DNA of 11,013 nucleotides from Lysobacterales bacterium (lineage in GTDB: Bacteria; Pseudomonadota; Gammaproteobacteria; Xanthomonadales; SZUA-36): NCBI GenBank assembly GCA_009692275.1, contig SHZL01000067.1:1-11013 (forward strand), in the 5' to 3' direction. Shown here in pieces: positions 1 through 6,578 of the stretch. The position numbers were made by a program, and so were the translations under genes. The notes under the pieces are model-generated. The model saw only the letters and a program-made list of their open reading frames with translations, searched no databases and was not told the DNA's origin. Within the stretch, counting starts at the first letter, position 1, and each line of letters starts with the position of its first letter.

Positions 1-888
1 GTACGGATCGATGCCGAGCACAGTCAGGCCGTTGATCACCGTACCCATCAGCAGGGCGCCCAGCAAGGTTCCAAAGAGAGAGCCGCCTTCACCTTTGAAC
101 CCGGTGCCGCCCAGCACGGCGGCTGCAATGGCATCCAGTTCCATTCCCACCCCGACCGATGGCAGGCCGCTGGACAGGCGACCCGCCATCATCAGGCCGC
201 TGCAGGCGGCCAGCGCACCGCTCAGCATGAACACCCGGATAACGATCCAGCCGGTGTTCAAACCGGCCTGCCGTGCCGCCATGATGTTGCCGCCCACGGC
301 CCGCAACCGGCGCCCAAAGGTAGTGAGATTCAGCAGTACCCAGACGAGGATGAAAAACAGCAGGGTCCAGGCAAACAGGATGGGCACCGGGCCGATGAAA
401 CCCTGTGCTGTGATGGACAGGAAACGCTCAGAATCGATGTAGATGGTGCGGCCGTCACTCAGCACCAGGGAAAGCCCGCGCGCTACACTCAATGAGCCCA
501 GCGTCACCAGGAAGCTCTGTATGCCCCAGCGCACCGAGATGAATCCGTTCACAGCGCCGAAGGCGATAGCGGTGGTGAGGGATGCGGCGACCGCTAAAAG
601 GATGGGCGCACCGGCGTCGAGCAGCAGGGCGCAGATAACGGCGGACAGGGATACCAGCGACCCGACCGAAAGGTCGATGCCGCCAGATAACATCACCAGG
701 GTCATGCCAAAAGCCAGCACGCTGATGATCGCGGTCTGGTTGGCGATATTGATGAAGTTGCCATAAGTCAAAAATACCGGCGACAGCAGCGAGAACACCA
801 CCAGCATCACGATGAATGCAGCCAGCAAGCCCAGCATGGGCAGATGTCTTGACGTGGGGGAAATATTAATGATTCCGGACCTTGGCAT
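1..888 (-). CDS. RbsC-like sugar ABC transporter permease (3' end outside window)
   Basis: Inner-membrane permease of a CUT2-type (ribose/xylose-like) sugar ABC importer. The frame is open from 888 to the left edge, giving 296 visible residues of a family that usually has about 310-340, so only the C-terminus is missing. Visible hallmarks are a first membrane segment (GLLAAFIVMLVVFSLLSPVF, about residues 19-38), the family signature GMTLVMLSGGIDLSVGSL, GRRLRAVGGN, the ELDAIAAAVLGGTGFKGEGG cytoplasmic-loop motif and GTLLGALLMGTVINGL. I chose the ATG at 886-888 because GAGG lies 6 nt upstream and it gives the short N-terminal tail usual for the family; an in-frame ATG at 835-837 is the alternative. 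The start overlaps the upstream binding-protein gene by 23 nt, suggesting translational coupling. It should work with that binding protein and an ATPase not seen here. Family assignment is secure; substrate is unknown. Confidence 0.93.
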   Translation of the reverse strand, partial: MPRSGIINISPTSRHLPMLGLLAAFIVMLVVFSLLSPVFLTYGNFINIANQTAIISVLAFGMTLVMLSGGIDLSVGSLVSLSAVICALLLDAGAPILLAVAASLTTAIAFGAVNGFISVRWGIQSFLVTLGSLSVARGLSLVLSDGRTIYIDSERFLSITAQGFIGPVPILFAWTLLFFILVWVLLNLTTFGRRLRAVGGNIMAARQAGLNTGWIVIRVFMLSGALAACSGLMMAGRLSSGLPSVGVGMELDAIAAAVLGGTGFKGEGGSLFGTLLGALLMGTVINGLTVLGIDPY

Positions 889-1864
889 CCCGGACCTCGG
901 CGCCCCAGACCCTGGCCTCCATCTCGTCGGCGTTGTCCACCGTGACCAGGCCAACCGGCACCTCGAAAGCGGGCGGCACCTCCTTGCCTTGCAGGAATGC
1001 AATGACGGCTTCTGCAGCAAGCTTGCCCTGTTCACGCGGAAACTGTGCGGCTGCACCGGTGATCCAGCCGCTGCGGATACGCTCGATAATGACCTTGTCG
1101 GCATCGATTCCGGTCAGGACGATATCCTTGCGATTGGCTGAACGCAAAGCATCGGCTGCGCCTACGAGCTGGTTACTGAAAGCACACCAGATGCCAGCCA
1201 GGTCGGGATGGGCGACGAGAATGCCGGCAACGGTGTCCTGAACTTTCGCCTGGTCGAGCCCGCTTTGCCGGGCCACGACGGACAGCTCCGTGCCGGCAAT
1301 AGCTTCCTCGAATCCGCGCTCCCGCTCGTCGATGCGCCACAGGCTGTAAGGAATTCCGATCATGGCCACTTTCCCCTTGCCATGGGTTGCCTGCACCAGC
1401 AGATCGCCGCTGGCCCGGCCATTGGCAAAGTCGCCGTTCGAAGCGATGGTGGTCAGCACTTCAGCCCCCGGTATATGGGTGATGGCGACGACGGGAATGC
1501 TCTTCTGGTTGGCGGTCCTGATGGCCGGCAGGATGGCCTTTTCGTCGATGGGGACAACGATGATGGCATCTACGTCCTGCACCACGAGGTTTTCCATGTC
1601 GGCCAACTGTTTCTGCGCAGTGCCATTGGCATCGGTCACTACCACCTTCGAACCCGGGTATTGTGCAACCACCGCCTCAATGGATTCGACCAGCTTGACC
1701 GCATAGTCGTCGCGCATGAAATGCATCGAGACGCCAACGGTGAATGTTGGGGTGAATTCAGGCATGAATTTTGGAACCGGTTCACTGGCTGCCCGGCCGC
1801 CGGCAGAGAATCCCAGGGACAGCACCGCGCAGGCCAGCAGGTAACGGAAGGATGTTGTTGTCAT
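866..1864 (-). CDS. Periplasmic sugar-binding protein of ABC transporter (Peripla_BP_4, RbsB-like)
   Basis: Solute receptor for the ABC importer whose permease follows. The 332 residues begin with a Sec signal peptide (FRY, hydrophobic LLACAVLSLGFSAGG, cleavage near GRAAS, about residues 25-26). The mature part has the type-I periplasmic-binding layout: GVSMHFMRDDYAVKLVESIE near residue 43, then DANGTAQKQLADMENLVVQD followed by VDAIIVVPID, IASNGDFANGRASGDLL, a hinge region GKGKVAMIGIP, the DERERGFEEAI motif and a C-terminal GIDADKVIIERIRSGWITGA block. These match ribose/rhizopine-type binding proteins. It starts 2 nt after the upstream dehydratase stop. The C-terminal tail (EARVW-GAEVR-DAKVR) is a five-residue repeat coded by a 15-bp tandem repeat and is probably not part of the conserved fold. 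The ligand cannot be read from sequence; from the neighbours I infer a monosaccharide or sugar derivative. Confidence 0.93.
   Translation of the reverse strand: MTTTSFRYLLACAVLSLGFSAGGRAASEPVPKFMPEFTPTFTVGVSMHFMRDDYAVKLVESIEAVVAQYPGSKVVVTDANGTAQKQLADMENLVVQDVDAIIVVPIDEKAILPAIRTANQKSIPVVAITHIPGAEVLTTIASNGDFANGRASGDLLVQATHGKGKVAMIGIPYSLWRIDERERGFEEAIAGTELSVVARQSGLDQAKVQDTVAGILVAHPDLAGIWCAFSNQLVGAADALRSANRKDIVLTGIDADKVIIERIRSGWITGAAAQFPREQGKLAAEAVIAFLQGKEVPPAFEVPVGLVTVDNADEMEARVWGAEVRDAKVRNH
875..919. repeat. Three 15-bp tandem units at the binding-protein/permease junction
   Basis: Three adjacent imperfect 15-bp units lie at 875-889, 890-904 and 905-919 (plus-strand pattern CC(G/A)GACC(T/C)(T/C)GGCxyC). 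In the minus-strand binding protein they code five-residue repeats EARVW, GAEVR and DAKVR. The proposed start codon of the permease falls in the first unit and its Shine-Dalgarno GAGG in the second. Confidence 0.75.
895..898 (-). promoter_or_regulatory. Ribosome binding site GAGG of the permease, inside the tandem repeat
   Basis: Read on the minus strand, GAGG lies 6 nt before the ATG at 888-886. It sits within the coding sequence of the binding protein and is the reason for choosing the 888 start over the internal ATG at 837. Confidence 0.55.
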
Positions 1865-1866
1865 GG

Positions 1867-4626
1867 TTACAGTGAAACTCCGAGCAGGCCGCGGGTGAGT
1901 TGGAAATCAAAATTGCCGATAGTGCCGCAGCGCGGCTGGTATTCGCCGGAAGCGGTGGCGCACAGGAGCTTCAGCAGTTGGTTCGCGATGCGCCCGTGAT
2001 CATCCGCTTCTCCATCCAGCACAAGGTCGAGATCCCCGCGGAATCGCCCAAGTTCAGCACCCGTGGCGCCCGGGTTGCCGGGACTTCCCGCGGCGCCAGT
2101 GGAAATTGAAGCGATCTGCACCAGCGGTATCATCGGGTGCCCTTGCGCGGACGCTTGCTCAACGTGTGCCAGCATCAGTTGCACACCCGTGCCACCCAGC
2201 CCCGTTACGGTTTCCACCCAATGACCCGTCGGAGTGCTCATGATATGCAGGCCGGGCTGCCGCGCGAGTTGCCCGTATTCCAGGCTGGGTGCAGGAGCTG
2301 CAGTCCAGCCCAGGCCTTTGATGAAGCGCGGTGATTGCAGCAGGCTGGCATTCGCGGCGATGACCACCGTACCGCCGCTGGACGCGACCGAGGCGGCGAT
2401 GCGAACCAATGCATCGGTCACTGCCGCGGAGACCATTCCCGCCGCCAGGATGCCAAGCGACAAGGCTTCGAGCCCTACCGTTTGACGCGCGGGCGCTGCC
2501 TCAGGCTGCAAGGCCTGGTCAAACCACTGCTCCACGCGGGCGGTAACCTTGTCGATACCGCCATCGAGCTGAATGCTGGCATAACCGAAACGTGCGGGGT
2601 CCACCCCGCTTTGTTCCAGCACGTGGCGCATCAGGTCGTTGTGCGTGCGCTCGCAGCCATGTTCCAGCAGCAGGGCTTGCCGCGTGAAGGGGTGCAACAG
2701 GTGGCCCACCATGGTGCGGGTAAAGTGGTCCTCGTTTTCGCCACTCGAGGCGCCGCAGCCCTCGGTGTGTGGCAAGGCGACGAAGCGACTCACTCCCCGG
2801 CCCGATGCCAGAGCGCCATCGTTCAGCCGGGCGGCGATGCGATTGGCAATCTGCCCCGAGCACAGGCTGGTGGGCAGGATCAACCCAAGCTGATCAGCCG
2901 CAAAACCGCTGCGGGACGGCAGTGCCTGGAAAGTCGCGTGCAAGGGTTCAAGTGGCTGGATGGCCGGCCGGATGGCAATGGGCTTGCCGTCCGGGACGCA
3001 GCGCGCCGCCAGGGTTTGCAGCTGCAAGCCATCGGTCTGGCGCCAGTCACGCCAGATGGACACCTGGGAATGCCCGGCGCGTTCGCCTACGCTAGCCTTC
3101 CCGGAAGCCACATCAAGCGTGTACAAAAAAGTCTCCAGGCCCAGTTCGTCCATGGGGGTGCCATCCTGGTAGCGCCCGGCATTGACATCCATGTCGTTGC
3201 TCAGCAGGTTCCAGCGCCCGGTGGTGGTCACGAACTTGATGGTGGGTACAAACGGAAAATTGGTGATGGAGCCATTACCGGTGGTGAAGAAAATCATGTT
3301 GCATCCGGAAGCGACCTGGCCGGCAATGCTTTCCAGGTCGTTGCCTGGGCTGTCCATGAAATAGAACCCTGGCGCTGTCATCCGCTGGCTGTAATCGATG
3401 ACGTAGTCCAGCTGCACTTCCGGATCTTTTTTTCGCGCCGCCCCAATCGATTTCAGGGCAATGTTGTACAAGCCGCGGAACTTGTTGCCACCGGACGGAT
3501 TGCCTTCGGCGCTGTGACCGTGCCAGGCCACGCGCTGTTTGAAGATCGCGATCTTTTGCAGGAACTGCCGGGCCGTGGCGAGATCGCGCGTGTTGGCCAG
3601 GATGTAGGGTTCGGCGCCTATCAGCTCATCGGTTTCCGCCAGGGATGCGGAACCGCCGTGGCGAATGAGCTCTTTCGCCACCCAGCCGGCCAGTGGGTTT
3701 CCCGACACACCGGAGAACGCATCTGAGCCGCCGCATTGCAGGCCGATGCGCAGTTCGGACAAGGGTTGTGTCGAGCGGCCCATGGCGCCAACCGCCGGAA
3801 TCCACTCGCGCACGATCTGTTCCGCTTCATCGAGGCCCGCAGCGAAGTCCGTGGAAAGCGAGAAGAACCGGTGCAGGACGTGATCCAGCGGGTAGCCGTG
3901 CTGGCGCAAGTACTCCTCCAGCGCGCGGTTGTTGACTGCCTCATGGCCATAGTCCATCGCCAGCACCGCAGCTACATTGGGATTTACCATGAAGCCGGCG
4001 AGGGTGCGCAGCACCAGGTCGAAATTATTGGGCTGCACGCCGCTGGCGCCCTCGGTGTGGGTGACCGCCACGATGCCATCAATGTTGCCGTGTCGTTTGC
4101 TTTCGGCCTTGAGGCGCTGCTCCAGTTGGTGGGCAAACGAACCGGTCAATGATGAGGTCCCGAGCACGATGATGTCATTGCGTGTGCCAACGCCGCGCCC
4201 GCCGGTCCGCGCAAAACCGGCAAAAGTTCCGGGCTGCGGGTAGAGCGGCACCTGCCGGCCGGGCATGAACGCCCGTTGGTCGAGATGAAACTCCTCGATA
4301 TGGTCGCGGAAATTGGGCTGCTCAGGCAGTTTGAAATCGAGGTGACGCAGGCTCAGGGCCGCGAGGATTCCGGCATTGCACAGGTATTCGCCGGGCGCAA
4401 TGGCATGTAGCGCCCAGCCAAAAGGCAGGCCCCAGGACAACAGCGCATCGCCTTCGGCAATGGTCTCGATGGCGAATCGTTGACCCTCGAGCAGGGAGGA
4501 CTGCAACGCATGGACTTGCCCGCGAAACCGAAACCCGGTGCCGGCCTGCAGGTTTTTGCTGGCAATAGCAACGTTGTCCCCGGGCGCCGGGATTCGGCCG
4601 ATTTCCTCGAAGTCTACAACTACCAC
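1867..4626 (-). CDS. Double-length UxaA/GarD-family sugar-acid dehydratase
   Basis: Probable cytoplasmic dehydratase of the altronate/galactarate dehydratase family, making a 2-keto-3-deoxy acid. It has 919 residues against about 500 for UxaA. Residues 12-90 are a SAF-type N-terminal domain (PAPGDNVAIA; LSWGLPFGWALHAIAPGEY). Copy 1 (about 145-530) carries GTRNDI, HTEGASG (190-196), GLQCGGSDAFSGVSGNPLAG (295-314), NPSGGNKFRG (376-385), SPGNDLESIAG and GCNMIFFTTGNG followed by FVPT. Copy 2 (about 580-919) repeats the fold with HTEGCG (620-625), LEHGCE (654-659) and weak versions of the later motifs. No ATG fits: upstream in-frame codons lie inside the preceding gene, so I chose the GTG at 4626-4624, overlapping that gene's stop by 7 nt without a clear Shine-Dalgarno. 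A start further upstream cannot be excluded. Substrate is unknown; sulfolactate sulfo-lyase (SuyAB) belongs to the same superfamily and is an alternative activity. Confidence 0.88.
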   Translation of the reverse strand: MVVVDFEEIGRIPAPGDNVAIASKNLQAGTGFRFRGQVHALQSSLLEGQRFAIETIAEGDALLSWGLPFGWALHAIAPGEYLCNAGILAALSLRHLDFKLPEQPNFRDHIEEFHLDQRAFMPGRQVPLYPQPGTFAGFARTGGRGVGTRNDIIVLGTSSLTGSFAHQLEQRLKAESKRHGNIDGIVAVTHTEGASGVQPNNFDLVLRTLAGFMVNPNVAAVLAMDYGHEAVNNRALEEYLRQHGYPLDHVLHRFFSLSTDFAAGLDEAEQIVREWIPAVGAMGRSTQPLSELRIGLQCGGSDAFSGVSGNPLAGWVAKELIRHGGSASLAETDELIGAEPYILANTRDLATARQFLQKIAIFKQRVAWHGHSAEGNPSGGNKFRGLYNIALKSIGAARKKDPEVQLDYVIDYSQRMTAPGFYFMDSPGNDLESIAGQVASGCNMIFFTTGNGSITNFPFVPTIKFVTTTGRWNLLSNDMDVNAGRYQDGTPMDELGLETFLYTLDVASGKASVGERAGHSQVSIWRDWRQTDGLQLQTLAARCVPDGKPIAIRPAIQPLEPLHATFQALPSRSGFAADQLGLILPTSLCSGQIANRIAARLNDGALASGRGVSRFVALPHTEGCGASSGENEDHFTRTMVGHLLHPFTRQALLLEHGCERTHNDLMRHVLEQSGVDPARFGYASIQLDGGIDKVTARVEQWFDQALQPEAAPARQTVGLEALSLGILAAGMVSAAVTDALVRIAASVASSGGTVVIAANASLLQSPRFIKGLGWTAAPAPSLEYGQLARQPGLHIMSTPTGHWVETVTGLGGTGVQLMLAHVEQASAQGHPMIPLVQIASISTGAAGSPGNPGATGAELGRFRGDLDLVLDGEADDHGRIANQLLKLLCATASGEYQPRCGTIGNFDFQLTRGLLGVSL

Positions 4627-5768
4627 AATTGTTCGGAGGCGAGGCGCGCACCCTCGGCCAGCGATCCCAGTTTGGCCCAGGCAATTTCGGGTTCCACCAG
4701 GGCTACGCCGACAAACGTGCCGAAGCCGCAATCGCTGCCGGCAATGACGTTTTCGCGTCCGACAATATTGGCAAGACGCACGATGCGTTCTGCTACCAGT
4801 TCGGGGTGCTCGATACGGTTTGACATCGACTCGATGACGCCGGGAATCAGGATCTTGTTGTCCGGCACTTCGACGTCCTGCCACACTTTCCACTCGTGGG
4901 CATGGCGGGAATTGGCTGCTTCAAACAGCAAGCCGTCTGCCTTCACGGTCAGGATCAGGTCGATAATGTCCTTGAGCGCAACGTCGTGGTGATGCGGTCC
5001 CGGGTAGTTGCCCCAGCACACGTGCACACGCACGCGGTCCGACGGGATTCCTTCCAGCGCTGCGTTCATCACCTCGATATGGCGGCGTGCGTAATCCCTG
5101 AATTCCCCTACCGGGGCGTCCTTGAATTCGCGGTGGCGCGTCATGGCGAGGTCGGGACAATCCAGCTGCAGCAGAAAGCCGGCATCGACTATGGCCTGGT
5201 ATTCCGGCTTCATGGCTTCGGCCACTTTCCACAGGAATTCTTCTTCGGTCTTGTACCAGGTATTGCCCAGGAACATCGACACGACGCCTGGGGATGCGGC
5301 ATTCATGAATGCCTCCTCGGGATGTACCGAGGCCAGGGCGTGGCGGAAATTCGCGATATCGACTGCAGCGTCCGCAGTACCCTTGGAAGCCACCGGGCCA
5401 TTGCAGGTGGGGCGATTTTTGTTCAGGTGCTTGACGCCCGGGTCGTTGAAATAACCACTGGACACATTGGGGAACTCCAGGATGTCGCTGAGTTTCGGCA
5501 AGTTGGACTGCCCACCGAAGCCGGTTAGCCGCTCCGTAACATAGGTTGCATAACTGGGCTTGCTCATTTCCCCGTCGCTGACGATGTCGATACCCGCATC
5601 CTTTTGGTGCTGCACGACTTCTCCCACGGACTTTCTTATGGCCCGGCCCAGTTCCTGCTCATCCACCTTTAGTCCATCGGCCTTGGCAAACATGAGTTCG
5701 ACCAGGTAGCCGGGGCGTGGCAGGCTGCCGACATGAGTTGTGAGAATGCGTTCAGTACTTCTTTTCAT
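4620..5768 (-). CDS. Cobalamin-independent methionine synthase-like zinc methyl/alkyl-transferase (MetE C-terminal domain type)
   Basis: A stand-alone MetE C-terminal (UROD/MetE-like TIM-barrel) protein of 382 residues, about half the size of full MetE. The N-terminal motif THVGSLPRP (11-19) and SDGE (64-67) are typical. The four zinc ligands of MetE all have counterparts: His249 and Cys251 in HVCWGN, Glu283 in LFEAAN and Cys347 in SDCGFGT. QLDCPDLA (201-208) corresponds to the substrate-binding QIDEP-type motif. The family includes methionine synthase-like proteins and epoxyalkane:coenzyme M transferase, so the chemistry is probably activation of a thiol by zinc; the actual donor and acceptor are unknown. 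I chose ATG 5768 because GGAGA sits 5 nt upstream; a TTG at 5798 would add ten residues with no ribosome site. It lies 42 nt after the dehydrogenase gene and overlaps the dehydratase start by 7 nt, so it is within the operon. Confidence 0.87.
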   Translation of the reverse strand: MKRSTERILTTHVGSLPRPGYLVELMFAKADGLKVDEQELGRAIRKSVGEVVQHQKDAGIDIVSDGEMSKPSYATYVTERLTGFGGQSNLPKLSDILEFPNVSSGYFNDPGVKHLNKNRPTCNGPVASKGTADAAVDIANFRHALASVHPEEAFMNAASPGVVSMFLGNTWYKTEEEFLWKVAEAMKPEYQAIVDAGFLLQLDCPDLAMTRHREFKDAPVGEFRDYARRHIEVMNAALEGIPSDRVRVHVCWGNYPGPHHHDVALKDIIDLILTVKADGLLFEAANSRHAHEWKVWQDVEVPDNKILIPGVIESMSNRIEHPELVAERIVRLANIVGRENVIAGSDCGFGTFVGVALVEPEIAWAKLGSLAEGARLASEQLW

Positions 5769-5773
5769 GAGTT

Positions 5774-5778
5774 TCTCC
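5774..5778 (-). promoter_or_regulatory. Ribosome binding site GGAGA of the MetE-like gene
   Basis: GGAGA on the minus strand, 5 nt before the ATG at 5768-5766. It decides the start in favour of this ATG over the longer TTG frame beginning at 5798. Confidence 0.65.
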
Positions 5779-5810
5779 AGCGTTTGCAGGTGCTTCAAGG
5801 CTGCTGTTAA

Positions 5811-6557
5811 TCAGTAAGTCGCCCGACCCCCGCTGGCGTCGACACACTGGGCGGTGATAAAGCTGGCATCGTCCGAGGCAAGGAAATGCACTACGGCGGC
5901 CACCTCTTCAGCGGTGCCAAACCGTCCCATGGGCGCCTTGCTCAGCATCAGCTTCACCGCTTCAGGTGGCAATTGATCGAGCAGGGGCGTCGTAACCACG
6001 CCCGGCGCCACACAGTTGACGCGGATGCCCTCGAGGATAACCTCCTTGCCCAACGCTTTGGTCAGGGCAATGATGCCTGCCTTGGCCACGGAGTAGGGAA
6101 TCAGCCCGGGAGTCCCCTCCTTGCCGGCCACCGACGAGATGCTGATGATGCATCCACTGCGCCGGGAGCGCATGTGCGGAATCACCTCGCGGCTGAGATA
6201 GAATACGCTGGAAAGGTCTACGTTGAGGACATCGTGCCAATCTTTGTCCTCGAGTTCCCAGATGGGCGCGGTGCGGCCCATAAATCCGGCGTTGTTGACC
6301 AGAATGTCGATACGACCAAAAGCACTGAGCGTGTCCGCAACCAGGGCCCGGGCTACTTCCGGCTGGCTCACGTCACCCGCCAGGCCAATGGCCCGGAAAC
6401 CATGGGCCACGAAATCTGCAGCAGCCGCCACGGCTGCATCCTGGCGCAGATCCGCCAGGGCCACGCTGGCGCCGGCTGCGGTAAAGCGCCTGGCCACGGC
6501 CAAGCCTATGCCGCCCGCACCGCCGGTGATCAGCGCAACGCGCCCTTCGAGGTTCAT
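5811..6557 (-). CDS. Short-chain dehydrogenase/reductase (classical SDR), probable sugar or sugar-acid dehydrogenase
   Basis: Cytoplasmic NAD(P)-dependent oxidoreductase of the classical SDR family, 248 residues, normal length. Visible elements are the Rossmann glycine motif TGGAGGIG (11-18), Asp36 at the end of strand 2 (which suggests NAD rather than NADP), DV (62-63), NNAG (88-91), Asn112, and the catalytic Ser142, Tyr155 and Lys159 in SISSVAG and YSVAK. The C-terminus DASGGRATY resembles SDRs that I associate with sugar and sugar-acid catabolism, though general annotation would call it FabG-like. I chose the ATG at 6557 because AGGA lies 4 nt upstream and the protein then begins MNLEGRVALITGG as its relatives do; an in-frame ATG at 6569 adds four residues. 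It starts 21 nt after the second DUF4185-like gene. In context it probably oxidises the imported sugar or a pathway intermediate. Confidence 0.92.
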   Translation of the reverse strand: MNLEGRVALITGGAGGIGLAVARRFTAAGASVALADLRQDAAVAAAADFVAHGFRAIGLAGDVSQPEVARALVADTLSAFGRIDILVNNAGFMGRTAPIWELEDKDWHDVLNVDLSSVFYLSREVIPHMRSRRSGCIISISSVAGKEGTPGLIPYSVAKAGIIALTKALGKEVILEGIRVNCVAPGVVTTPLLDQLPPEAVKLMLSKAPMGRFGTAEEVAAVVHFLASDDASFITAQCVDASGGRATY

Positions 6558-6561
6558 GAAT

Positions 6562-6565
6562 TCCT
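6562..6565 (-). promoter_or_regulatory. Ribosome binding site AGGA of the SDR gene
   Basis: AGGA on the minus strand ends 4 nt before the ATG at 6557-6555. The spacing is a little short, but it is better than anything before the alternative ATG at 6569. Confidence 0.45.
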
Positions 6566-6578
6566 GCATGCCATCATT

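Noticed and set aside
1208..1999. 263-codon plus-strand open frame
   Set aside because: Antisense to the binding protein and to the end of the dehydratase; no recognisable domain.
2335..3726. 463-codon plus-strand open frame opposite the dehydratase
   Set aside because: It is antisense to clearly homologous UxaA coding sequence, its translation resembles no family and has shadow-type composition typical of GC-rich DNA.
4627..4893. 89-residue N-terminal extension of the dehydratase frame
   Set aside because: It lies fully inside the MetE-like gene, is arginine-rich with no similarity to the SAF domain, and the homologous part begins right after the GTG at 4626.
5769..5810. Possible hairpin between the SDR and MetE-like genes
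   Set aside because: Only a few discontinuous CAGC/GCTG pairings and no T-run; not a terminator.
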